Below, in pieces: positions 41,122-51,642 of a DNA stretch of 64,000 bases. The DNA comes from Leptospira sp. B5-022 (lineage in GTDB: Bacteria; Spirochaetota; Leptospiria; Leptospirales; Leptospiraceae). The notes under the pieces were generated by a model, which worked only from the letters and a program-made list of their open reading frames with translations, was not told the DNA's origin and made no database searches. Position 1 is the first letter of the stretch. Each line of letters begins with the position of its first letter. The translations under genes were made by a program, and so were the position numbers. The stretch covers positions 186,001-250,000 of the forward strand of contig NZ_ANIJ01000006.1 of NCBI RefSeq assembly GCF_000347035.1. Reading direction: 5' to 3'.

Positions 41122-42429
41122 ATGTCCGAAGTTTCCACCATTGATCTAAATCGTTTGCCGGAACATGTAAATCAAACCGTACGGATCCAAGGTTGGGTCC
41201 ACGGTTTGAGAGGATCTAACGCCAGACAATTTTTAAGTCTGAGAAATTCCGGAAAGATACTGCAAGTACTCGCAGAAAAAGAGATTTTGGGAGAAGATCT
41301 GTTCTCCGAGATCAAACACCTAAAGCAGGAAACTTCCGTCGAGGTAGTCGGCAAATTAGTGGAGAATGAAAAGTCTCCCATCGGGTACGAACTTGTACTT
41401 TCTTCCTTCAAGAAGGTGGGGGAATCGGAAAATTATCCGATTACACCCAAAGAACATGGGATCGACTTCCTACTTTCCCAAAGACATCTATGGTTACGTT
41501 CCAGTAAGCAGCTTGCCATTATAAAAGTAAGAAGCGAACTTTCTTACCAGATCCGGAAGTATTTTCATGATAATCAATTTACCTTAATCGATACTCCCAT
41601 ATTAACAGGTTCGATCGGAGAATCGGCCGGTACGTTATTCTCCACCGAATACTTCGATCTTGGAAATGCCTATCTCGCTCAAACGGGACAATTATACTTG
41701 GAAACTGCCATATTCGCCCATAACAAAGTGTACTGTTACGGACCTACATTCCGAGCGGAGAAGAGTAAGACCAGACGACATTTGACGGAATTCTGGATGG
41801 TGGAAGCTGAAACCGCATTTTTAACACATGCAGAAAACTTAAAATTACAGGAAAATTTTGTAAAAACAGTGATCCGAGAAACTGTAGCCGCCTGTGGTCC
41901 GGAACTGAAAGTTTTGGAAAGGGATCCTTCTTCTTTACTAGATTATATTTCCAAACCTTTCGCATTGATAGATTACACGGAAGCCTTGGAATACCTACAA
42001 TCCCAGAAAGAAGATATAGTTTGGGGGGACGATATCAATTCCGAAAGAGAACAGATGCTTTGCCAAAAATTCGGCGGCCCCGTTTTTATCCAAAAATATC
42101 CTAGAGAAGCGAAAGCGTTCTATATGAAAGTCAACCCGGAGGATCCAAGAACGGTGCTTAACGCGGATCTGATCGCTCCAGACGGAGTAGGGGAGATCAT
42201 CGGCGGTTCGGAAAGAGAAGAAAGTTACGAAAATATCACTAAAAGGTTAGAAGAAGAAAACCTTCCTGTGGAATCTTATGAATGGTACTTGGAATTGAGA
42301 AAATACGGCTCCGTTCCCCATTCAGGTTTCGGGCTCGGGACGGAAAGATTGATCGCTTGGATCTGCGGACTACAGCATGTCCGGGAATGTATCCCTTTCC
42401 CTCGAATGATGGAAAGGTTGTATCCTTAA
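41122..42429 (+). CDS. asnS: Asparaginyl-tRNA synthetase
   Basis: Class IIb synthetase. It has the OB-fold anticodon domain at the N-terminus (VRIQGWVHGLRGSNARQFLSLR) and the class II catalytic core with motif 2 FRAEKSKTRRHLTEFWMVEAE and motif 3 GFGLGTERLIAW. The FRAE-KS-T-RH-L form and the 435-residue length separate it from AspS. Confidence 0.95.
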   Translation: MSEVSTIDLNRLPEHVNQTVRIQGWVHGLRGSNARQFLSLRNSGKILQVLAEKEILGEDLFSEIKHLKQETSVEVVGKLVENEKSPIGYELVLSSFKKVGESENYPITPKEHGIDFLLSQRHLWLRSSKQLAIIKVRSELSYQIRKYFHDNQFTLIDTPILTGSIGESAGTLFSTEYFDLGNAYLAQTGQLYLETAIFAHNKVYCYGPTFRAEKSKTRRHLTEFWMVEAETAFLTHAENLKLQENFVKTVIRETVAACGPELKVLERDPSSLLDYISKPFALIDYTEALEYLQSQKEDIVWGDDINSEREQMLCQKFGGPVFIQKYPREAKAFYMKVNPEDPRTVLNADLIAPDGVGEIIGGSEREESYENITKRLEEENLPVESYEWYLELRKYGSVPHSGFGLGTERLIAWICGLQHVRECIPFPRMMERLYP

Positions 42430-42436
42430 GGACTAA

Positions 42437-42508
42437 TTTCGCATAGAGCTTACAAAGAACAAAGAGCTTACTTTTTTAACTCCGTGAACTCTGTGTCTCC
42501 ATGCGAAA
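42437..42508. repeat. Imperfect palindromic element, CTCTGTG-type
   Basis: Outer arms TTTCGCAT and ATGCGAAA are perfect, and the inner arms (AAAGAACAAAGAG and CTCCGTGAACTCTG) are partly complementary. Similar 'gaactctgtgtctc' palindromes occur as scattered short repeats in other bacterial genomes. It lies seven bases after the asnS stop and could act as a terminator. Mobility is not shown. Confidence 0.45.
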
Positions 42509-42526
42509 CATCTTTGGGCTAAAAAA

Positions 42527-42574
42527 AATCGCAGGAAAAAGTGCGATTGGCCGATACCAAAAATAGAGGTATCG
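42527..42574 (+). promoter_or_regulatory. Two successive hairpins in the leader of the TPR-like gene
   Basis: AATCGCA / TGCGATT (42527-42548, 8-nt loop) and CGATACC / GGTATCG (42552-42574, 9-nt loop). The second ends one base before the ATG and its 3' arm takes in the GG of AGAGG, the likely ribosome-binding site. Both stems are perfect. Confidence 0.45.
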
Positions 42575-42575
42575 T

Positions 42576-43370
42576 ATGGCTAAAAGTTCCGCCCTTTCCA
42601 CACAGCTTTCTTTGGAAGAGTCCGCTTGGGAACTCTTTGAAACAGGAGCTTACGAGGAAGTAACCAAACTAGCGGAGAAGAATGCGAAGAACGTGTTCTT
42701 AAATCATTTAAGAGCGGTTTGTGAATTCGAAACGGAAACAAATACTGCCAATAATTTTCCTTTAGAAGGAAAAACGGTCCTCACACCTTTACTCGGTGCA
42801 TATTTGCATAGAGCTAAAGGAAATTCAAAAGAGGCTGCGTTATTATTCCACGAATACTTCAAGGCATCCTCCAGCCCTGTATCCTATTCTATTCTAACCA
42901 CAGGGATCAAGGCATGCGAAGAAGTGGGAGCCCACAAAGCCTGCGCGGATCTCATCCAAAGATATAAGGCACTTTGGTCCGATGGATATTTTGCCAGACT
43001 CGAATTTTTTTCCCTCTATCATTTAAGAAAATTCGAAGAAGCATTAAAAGTATTTAGAGAAAATTCTGAAAATTTAAAAGAAGACAGAGATGTTCTGGCA
43101 TCTTTAGGATTATGTTTTGTTCATATAGGAAAATTCGAAGAAGCGTGTAATATCCTGGAAAAACTTCCTGGTGCAGGCGAGATCCCTTCTTACGAAGAGA
43201 AAGTGACCGAATATTCCGACAGGATCAAAAATATTCCGAAATATGAAGCCAGAAAAAAAGAACTCTCTAGGACGGAACTTTTGGATTTGGGATATGCGTA
43301 TTTATTCTCGGAGTCGTATAAAAAGGCGGAAGAGGTATTTACTTCTCTTGTTTCCTTAGGATCACGATAA
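42576..43370 (+). CDS. TPR-like repeat protein
   Basis: A 264-residue soluble protein built of helical repeats. The stretches FETGAYEEVTKLAEKNAKN, HLRKFEEALKVFRENSENL, VHIGKFEEACNILEKL and LFSESYKKAEEVFTSL follow the tetratricopeptide pattern. No enzyme motif or signal peptide is visible, so it probably acts as a protein-binding scaffold. Its last 32 bases overlap the end of the convergent gene. The start has AGAGG six bases upstream, partly within a hairpin. Confidence 0.75.
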   Translation: MAKSSALSTQLSLEESAWELFETGAYEEVTKLAEKNAKNVFLNHLRAVCEFETETNTANNFPLEGKTVLTPLLGAYLHRAKGNSKEAALLFHEYFKASSSPVSYSILTTGIKACEEVGAHKACADLIQRYKALWSDGYFARLEFFSLYHLRKFEEALKVFRENSENLKEDRDVLASLGLCFVHIGKFEEACNILEKLPGAGEIPSYEEKVTEYSDRIKNIPKYEARKKELSRTELLDLGYAYLFSESYKKAEEVFTSLVSLGSR

Positions 43371-44202
43371 CTTTTCCTTTCAAAAGTGCCTCCCTGGATT
43401 TGGGGGAGGCTAGGATCTTTTCCGCATCTTCGTTCGAGATCACAAGATCCGCTCCTAATTTTCCAAAAACACCCAAGGCGGTAGTCAAAAGCGGCTTTGA
43501 TCCTGCTACCTCTTCCTTCATTGCATCCTGAACTCTAGAAAAGTAACGAATATAACCGTAATTCACTATGGAACTTTTTTTGACGAATAAGGGAGAATAG
43601 ATCCCGATCCCATCCTCGTCCCTGATCTCCGAGAACAAAGCTGGCACAACTTCCAAATGTCTTGCATCTACTATGAGCCCTGTATAAGGGTCCGCTGGAT
43701 TATGGATCGGATGAGCTTCCGGAAAATTTTCGGAAGAATAAGGGAGAGTAATATGGGAAAGGATCCCTTTTTTCCCTTTTAAAGAAAGAATGCCGGTCGC
43801 GATTAGCTGATTTCCTTTGAATTGATTATGGATCTCGATCGGCTCCTTCTCGTAGATCTCTTGGAAAATTTCGCGAAAGGACTCGTCTTGTTCGATCTTT
43901 TCACGCAAGAGAAGATTGGAATCCAACTTAAGATTTTCCATACTTCTATATAAGTATTTTTTAATTTCTTCCTTTGCTGTCTCTTTGGCGATGTTTCGAG
44001 CTTCCGTGATATTTTTTGCGGTTCCGATCTTATTATAATCGGGATCGTCGGGATGAAACGAGATTTTCGGAAGTTTAACTTCCACAGTTTTACGGATCTC
44101 ACCCGTTCTCCAATTTACGATCGTTTCCGTTTTGTCTTTGGATTCCCAGGAATAAAGGGAAAGACCTGAGATCAAAAAGAATACAAGCGTCTTACATTTC
44201 AT
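43339..44202 (-). CDS. Exported protein, LPP20/FlgT-like
   Basis: A 287-residue protein with a short signal peptide (about residues 1-18). The middle has ITEARNIAKETAKEEIKKYLYRSMENLKLDSN, the alpha-helical pattern of LPP20/FlgT-type domains, followed by LIVDARHLEVVPALFSEIRDEDG and GYIRYFSRV, seen in related periplasmic proteins. The end LGADLVISNEDAEKIL is also typical. It follows dinG with a four-base overlap and may relate to the flagellar or outer envelope. The family call is moderate. Confidence 0.65.
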   Translation of the reverse strand: MKCKTLVFFLISGLSLYSWESKDKTETIVNWRTGEIRKTVEVKLPKISFHPDDPDYNKIGTAKNITEARNIAKETAKEEIKKYLYRSMENLKLDSNLLLREKIEQDESFREIFQEIYEKEPIEIHNQFKGNQLIATGILSLKGKKGILSHITLPYSSENFPEAHPIHNPADPYTGLIVDARHLEVVPALFSEIRDEDGIGIYSPLFVKKSSIVNYGYIRYFSRVQDAMKEEVAGSKPLLTTALGVFGKLGADLVISNEDAEKILASPKSREALLKGKVIVILRKQEK

Positions 44203-46196
44203 ACCGCTTCTCCGGAAGAATAATTGGGAAGTTTAGAATATTCTAATTTTAGTTGGTTCCATTCGGAGATCCGTTTTGCAGGGGGAAGTGAATCGATCAG
44301 ATCCTTGCCGTATGATTTGGTCCAAATCCTAGAATCTAATAGACTCACAATGCCGGTATCCCTTTCGGAACGGATCAACCTTCCAAAACCTTGTTTTAGT
44401 ACCGTAGTTGCATAAGGAAGTTGTAGATCCTTGAATGGATTTCCACCTTTTTCCTTTAACTTCTCACTTTTTGCTTCCAGCACCGGATCGTTCGGAGGTT
44501 GGAAAGGAAGTTTTGTGAGGATCACGGATCTAAGTTTATCACCTCTAATATCCACTCCCTGCCAGAAGGAAGCTACTCCAAAAAGTACCGCGTCCTTTTC
44601 CGCTAAAAACCGATTCTTAGCCGCTTCGGGGCCCATTTCCAATTGAGAGATCACCGGAAGATCCGTAAGAGGGCGGATCGTTTCTATAATTTCGTTTAAG
44701 GATTTGTTCGAGGTAAATAGAACGAATGCTCCACCTTTAGTAAGCTCGATCAATTTTAAAATATAACGAGAAAGGTCCGCCGCATTTCTTTCCGGAGATT
44801 CGGTTGCATCCTTGATATCTTTCGGCAAAAAGAGCAATGCATTCTTTTCATACGGAAAAGGAGAAGCCACCAATTTAGAACGAGAAGGTAATCTTCCGAT
44901 CCGATCCGCAAAATAGCCAAGGTCGCCCTTATTTGTGGAAAGTGTTGCAGAAGTGAAAATTATACTTTCCGTTCTTGGCTCCAACACTTCCCGCAATATT
45001 GTTTCCGATTTTAAAGGTTGGGTCAGAAGTTTCGGGAACATCTCTTTCGTTTTCGTATTCGGGGGATCCGCCCAATAAACTCTTTCTCCTTCGTCCATTG
45101 TGCGGAAAAGATGTAAACCTTCTGCGATCTGACCGATCCTTCCGGAAGACATTTCTATTTCCATTGCGATCTCTTTCTCTTCCAACTCGTCGCTTTCTTT
45201 AGAATATTTTTTTAATTCTATAAGAAGCGCTTCTTGCAAAGAATCTAATGCTGCTTCTAATTCTCCTCCGTCCATTTTTAACGGTCTGCGGATCCGTTGG
45301 GAACCGTAAAAGTTGAGCGGAAGTTCTCCTACTACCTTATTGAAACAAAGGAAAAGTTTTTCTCCCGCAAGATTGGCTAGATCATTGATCTTAGGAGAAT
45401 TAAGCCTTGCTCCGAGTCCCGATTTTTTCTGGGAATTCCAAACACCTTGTAAAAGTTTTTGGATCTCCAAAGATGATAATTCTATTCTGAACGCATTTCC
45501 TAAAACTTCCGGAAAATTATGAGCCTCATCGATTACGATCTTTTTAAAGTCCGGAAGTATATTAAAATCCGACGCTATATGCGCCGCGAGTAGGGAATGA
45601 TTTACGATTAGAAGATTGGACTTCTGCCATTTGGCCCTTTCTAAAAAATAAAATGAATGAGAAAAATTCGGGCAACTTCTTCCTAAGCAAGAGTCCGCCT
45701 CTCTGGTTACCTTGGACCAAAAATCAGGGGACGCATATCCATCGTATTCTTGCCTTCTTCCCGATTCGGATTGGTTTACCCAATCCTTAAATGAATTCAG
45801 ATGTTCCATCATCTCGGGACCAAAGGTCCCTTGTGTGAGAACATTTCCTAATTTTCTTTTGCAGACGTAATTGGAAGCTCCCATTGCGATCTCTGCTTTT
45901 ACTTCCTGTCCCAAAATTTGGGAAACAAGAGGGATGTCTTTTCGAATGAGCTGGTCTTGTAGAGCTTTTGTTTCCGTAGAGATGACTACGATCTCTTCTC
46001 TTTCTATCGCGTTCATTGCCGCAGGGATCAAATATGCTAAGGATTTTCCCACACCTGTTCCCGCTTCCACGATCAAATGTTCCGAACCGGCAAACGCTTG
46101 TTCCACACTATTTGCCATTTGGATCTGGCCCGATCTAGATTCGAAATCAGGCCAAAGTTTGGAAAGTTTTTTGAATTGTTCTTCGACTTTACTCAA
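44199..46196 (-). CDS. dinG: DinG-family ATP-dependent DNA helicase
   Basis: Superfamily 2 5'-3' helicase of the XPD/DinG type. It has Walker A EAGTGVGKSLAYL (about 44-56), Cys residues suited to an iron-sulfur cluster (YVCKRK, then CLGRSCPNF), a DEAH box VIDEAHNF and motif VI KQGFGRLIRSERDTG. Length 665 fits DinG/YoaA. It follows the transporter gene by six bases on the same strand. The DNA-damage role is inferred from the family. Confidence 0.9.
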   Translation of the reverse strand: MSKVEEQFKKLSKLWPDFESRSGQIQMANSVEQAFAGSEHLIVEAGTGVGKSLAYLIPAAMNAIEREEIVVISTETKALQDQLIRKDIPLVSQILGQEVKAEIAMGASNYVCKRKLGNVLTQGTFGPEMMEHLNSFKDWVNQSESGRRQEYDGYASPDFWSKVTREADSCLGRSCPNFSHSFYFLERAKWQKSNLLIVNHSLLAAHIASDFNILPDFKKIVIDEAHNFPEVLGNAFRIELSSLEIQKLLQGVWNSQKKSGLGARLNSPKINDLANLAGEKLFLCFNKVVGELPLNFYGSQRIRRPLKMDGGELEAALDSLQEALLIELKKYSKESDELEEKEIAMEIEMSSGRIGQIAEGLHLFRTMDEGERVYWADPPNTKTKEMFPKLLTQPLKSETILREVLEPRTESIIFTSATLSTNKGDLGYFADRIGRLPSRSKLVASPFPYEKNALLFLPKDIKDATESPERNAADLSRYILKLIELTKGGAFVLFTSNKSLNEIIETIRPLTDLPVISQLEMGPEAAKNRFLAEKDAVLFGVASFWQGVDIRGDKLRSVILTKLPFQPPNDPVLEAKSEKLKEKGGNPFKDLQLPYATTVLKQGFGRLIRSERDTGIVSLLDSRIWTKSYGKDLIDSLPPAKRISEWNQLKLEYSKLPNYSSGEAV

Positions 46197-46202
46197 AGGT
46201 AC

Positions 46203-48011
46203 TTACGCTTCCCTGGTCCGGAAAAGTTTGATCACACAATATAAGGATAGAAGGGACACTAATCCCAAAGAAACCCACATGATCACCGCTCCATCGAAAG
46301 TTAATTCGGGAGAAACGGAACCGAATGCAGCCGCTATCGAGGAAGTTTCTTTATACGGAAAGAAGTTCATAAAGAATGCCAGGATCAGTATAAAACTTCC
46401 CAAAAAGATTGGTAGCATTTTGTTCGTGGATCTATCCTTGGATTCTTCCTTACCTTTTAGGCTGAAATGTACTAAAACGTAAATGAGCCCGAATACTGCG
46501 AGGATTGATAGAAATACATAACGGGAGATCAATGCCTGGAATTTCGCTTCTTCCGCGCTTGTTCCAGCCGAGGCATTTGCGATCATCCAATCCACATCCA
46601 TTTTATTAAAATAAGATCCAAGATTTTGGTAGAGGAACATTCCGAATACGACAAGTAAGAATGCCGGAGTGATATATTGGATGACCCACCAGAAAAATTT
46701 AGGTAGGTGAGCGTGTGCACCTTTATGACCTTCTTCCAAACCTTTTTTGGCCCCTATTACCCAGCCGAAAATTAAGATCTGTAAGGTAGCTAAAATATAG
46801 ATGAGAACCGTTCCGACCCAGAAATCCGCTTGGTCCAGCGCATTGAAGTTTTTGTTAAAATACAAGATAGGAAAGGAAAGCCCGAATGTGAAAAGAAAAA
46901 GAATAAAACTAGAAATCCTTCTTCTAATATGAAAAGCTTCTTCCAAAAACACGATCACTGGTTGCAACATCGTAACGGAAGAAGTGAGCGCCGCTAAGAA
47001 TAAAACAAAGTACCAGATCGCTCCGAAAAAGGAACCTCCCGGCATTAATGCAAATACGGATGGAAGTGCGATAAATCCCATCCCAAACGTTCCGAAGGAA
47101 GTCGCCGATACTCCTAAAAATAAAAATGCCACAGGAATCGTGATCATTCCGCCGAATCCGACTTCTATAAACTCGTTTAGGGAAGCTGCGGAAACGGAAG
47201 ATAAGATCACATCGTTCTCTTTTTTAAGATAACTGGAAAATACCAAAGCGATCCCGAAACCTGCAGACAAAGTAAAAAAGATCTGACCCGCAGCGGAGAT
47301 CCAAACCTTAGCCTCTCCTAAAGCGGACCAATTCGGATTCCACATCTTGGCAAGCCCTAACTCTATATTATCCAAAGTTAATACTCGAACAAGTACGATC
47401 ACGGAACAGATGAGCATGGAAGGGACCGCGATCTTAGCGAATATTTCGATCCCTTTCGCGATCCCTCTATACACTAAGATGAAATTCATTAAAAAACAGG
47501 CAAGTGTGGCGTAAAAAATTTTACCTTCTATGGCCATCCCATTTTCTTTAGCGCCTACTAGGGTATGAAAATGATCGGAAGAATTCTGGATGAGGGAATT
47601 CAGGTCCCCGTTCCCTGGGTTCAAGCTGATATTTCCTGTAATAAAATCGAATGCGTAAGCTAAACACCAGGCTTCCACAAAAACATAATATACATAAATG
47701 AGCAAAGGAATGGTAACACCGATTGCTCCGAGCAGTCTAAGAGGTACACCAGAAAGATAGGCTCGGAACAGATTCGGAAAACTATGACCATGTTCTCCTC
47801 CCATTCTTCCCATCACCCATTCGGTGATACAAACCGGGATCCCGACCAGGATAAAACTAATGATGTAGGGGAGAAGGAAAGCTCCTCCTCCATTCTGTAC
47901 TGCTTGTCCCGGAAAGCGGAGGAAATTTCCGAGTCCGATCGCTCCCGAGGCAACGGTTAATATGAGTCCAGTACGGGATTTCCAACTTTCCTTGGGCGGT
48001 TCTTTAGTCAT
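46203..48011 (-). CDS. Sodium-dependent transporter, NSS/SNF family
   Basis: Neurotransmitter:sodium symporter-type carrier, likely moving amino acids with Na+. At least twelve membrane segments are seen. The N-terminus [27 protein letters not shown] (split here as TM1 with the unwound G-N region) is the family signature. Length 602 is a little above typical bacterial members, owing to longer loops. It lacks LeuT-specific detail, so substrate cannot be named. Confidence 0.88.
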   Translation of the reverse strand: MTKEPPKESWKSRTGLILTVASGAIGLGNFLRFPGQAVQNGGGAFLLPYIISFILVGIPVCITEWVMGRMGGEHGHSFPNLFRAYLSGVPLRLLGAIGVTIPLLIYVYYVFVEAWCLAYAFDFITGNISLNPGNGDLNSLIQNSSDHFHTLVGAKENGMAIEGKIFYATLACFLMNFILVYRGIAKGIEIFAKIAVPSMLICSVIVLVRVLTLDNIELGLAKMWNPNWSALGEAKVWISAAGQIFFTLSAGFGIALVFSSYLKKENDVILSSVSAASLNEFIEVGFGGMITIPVAFLFLGVSATSFGTFGMGFIALPSVFALMPGGSFFGAIWYFVLFLAALTSSVTMLQPVIVFLEEAFHIRRRISSFILFLFTFGLSFPILYFNKNFNALDQADFWVGTVLIYILATLQILIFGWVIGAKKGLEEGHKGAHAHLPKFFWWVIQYITPAFLLVVFGMFLYQNLGSYFNKMDVDWMIANASAGTSAEEAKFQALISRYVFLSILAVFGLIYVLVHFSLKGKEESKDRSTNKMLPIFLGSFILILAFFMNFFPYKETSSIAAAFGSVSPELTFDGAVIMWVSLGLVSLLSLYCVIKLFRTREA

Positions 48012-48036
48012 CTAGGGTTGTTCCGGCTTTTAGGGA

Positions 48037-48063
48037 TTTTCGGACTTACCACCTGTCCGAAAA
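48037..48063. promoter_or_regulatory. 9-N9-9 inverted repeat between the transporter and clpB
   Basis: TTTTCGGAC, nine bases, GTCCGAAAA: a perfect repeat 26 bases before the transporter start, in the divergent gap with clpB. The geometry is that of a dimer operator (as in CIRCE) but the sequence is not CIRCE. Confidence 0.45.
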
Positions 48064-48136
48064 GGGAATGGACTATAATCCCAGCGGAACATATCCCCTT
48101 GTCAAAACGAATTCAGTTTGAGAAACGGAAAAAAAA

Positions 48137-48163
48137 GAGACATAAGCAATTGAGAATTGTCTC
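48137..48163. promoter_or_regulatory. Second inverted repeat upstream of clpB
   Basis: GAGA, six unpaired bases, CAATT, GAG, AATTG, TCTC: a stem with a bulge, about 85 bases before the clpB ATG. It could be part of the clpB leader or promoter control; no consensus match. Confidence 0.3.
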
Positions 48164-48247
48164 TGACTTTCTGGCAGAAATTAGTGAAAAAAATCTTTAA
48201 AGCCAGTCTAAGGTATAAGTCGAATCCATAATAGATCCGGTAAAAAA

Positions 48248-50815
<2,568 letters not shown>

Positions 50816-50827
50816 GAAGAAAATAAA

Positions 50828-50857
50828 AAACCCCGGGTTTGTTACAACCTGGGGTTT
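50828..50857. terminator. Terminator between clpB and the double-HTH gene
   Basis: AAACCCCGGGTT / AACCTGGGGTTT, 12 pairs with one G-U, 6-nt loop. On the minus strand it is followed by a T-rich run, so it best ends the HTH-gene transcript; it may also serve clpB. Confidence 0.7.
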
Positions 50858-50930
50858 CAACAACGGCACATAGTAAGGGAAAAGAATGTGCAGTATTGCT
50901 TTACGGGAGTTATAACCTCCCGTATTCGAT

Positions 50931-51356
50931 TTAGAATTCTACTTTATGTAGAAATAATTCCTCTTTTTTCATTTTTAAAACTTTAGATGCCATGCTCTTG
51001 AAATCTTCAGGCGGCTCTAATAGTCCTAACTCCACTTTGGAAAGGAAAGGAGTCGAGACCTTTAATTTTTTAGCCATATCGTATTGTTTGATACCCAATT
51101 CTCTGCGTTTTGCCCAGAGTTTATTGGTAAGTCCTTGGCTGAATTCAGGATAAACCTCTTCTACCGGACTGTCGTTAAACAGCTTATCTAATGTCGTTTT
51201 CAAATATTTAGCGCAAGCTTGTCTGAATTTTTCAGTAGGAGCTTGGCTTCCGGTTTCAATTTTGGAAAGGTAGCTAGGGGATACACCCAGAGCCCTTGCC
51301 ATATCATATTGCTTGATTCCCCGTTTTTTACGGAGCATATAGATGTGGTTGTTCAT
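50931..51356 (-). CDS. Transcription regulator with two XRE-type HTH domains
   Basis: A 141-residue protein made of two tandem Cro/C1-type helix-turn-helix domains (about 5-60 and 78-135). The repeats share wording: GIKQYDMARALGVSPSYLSKIE and GIKQYDMAKKLKVSTPFLSKVE, so it arose by internal duplication. No sensor or peptidase domain follows. The ATG at 51356 has AGGGG upstream. A 12-bp palindrome just before the start and further inverted repeats nearby suggest self-regulation. Targets are unknown. Confidence 0.88.
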   Translation of the reverse strand: MNNHIYMLRKKRGIKQYDMARALGVSPSYLSKIETGSQAPTEKFRQACAKYLKTTLDKLFNDSPVEEVYPEFSQGLTNKLWAKRRELGIKQYDMAKKLKVSTPFLSKVELGLLEPPEDFKSMASKVLKMKKEELFLHKVEF

Positions 51357-51374
51357 TCTTTTCCCCTTTTTAAC

Positions 51375-51386
51375 CGTTTTAAAACG
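51375..51386. promoter_or_regulatory. 12-bp palindrome upstream of the double-HTH gene
   Basis: CGTTTTAAAACG is a perfect palindrome 19-30 bases before the HTH-gene start. Its position suits an operator through which the protein could repress itself. Confidence 0.4.
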
Positions 51387-51481
51387 ACCTTACTTTGTCT
51401 CGAGAATAAATTTCCATTGGGTCAAACAAGCACTTAAGTATAGAAATTTTTTCCAAAGTCGGCTTATACTAAAAGAGAAAA

Positions 51482-51512
51482 GAATAAGAATCAAGCATTT
51501 GAATTCTTATTC
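51482..51512. repeat. 10-bp inverted repeat in the gap between the HTH and SurA-like genes
   Basis: GAATAAGAAT / ATTCTTATTC with an 11-nt spacer, perfect. On the minus strand a T-rich run follows, so it may be a terminator; as DNA it may be an operator for the HTH gene. Confidence 0.45.
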
Positions 51513-51555
51513 GATAAAAAAAGGCCGCTACACTTTCACTGATTGTAGAACACGG

Positions 51556-51601
51556 TCAGTAGTCCGAAGTATAAAGGTATATAACCTTTTCGGACTACTG
51601 A
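51556..51601. terminator. Long stem-loop downstream of the SurA-like lipoprotein gene
   Basis: A perfect 13-bp stem (TCAGTAGTCCGAA / TTCGGACTACTGA) enclosing a bulge and a second 5-bp stem (AAGGT / ACCTT). It starts 42 bases after the lipoprotein stop on the minus strand. No U tract follows, so it may protect the 3' end rather than stop transcription. Confidence 0.5.
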
Positions 51602-51642
51602 TATAAGGGATTTCTAAGCTATCGTAAGCGAAGAATATACGA

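Noticed and set aside
48012..48247. A CIRCE heat-shock element before clpB
   Set aside because: TTAGCACTC-N9-GAGTGCTAA was not found; the repeat seen here has a different sequence.
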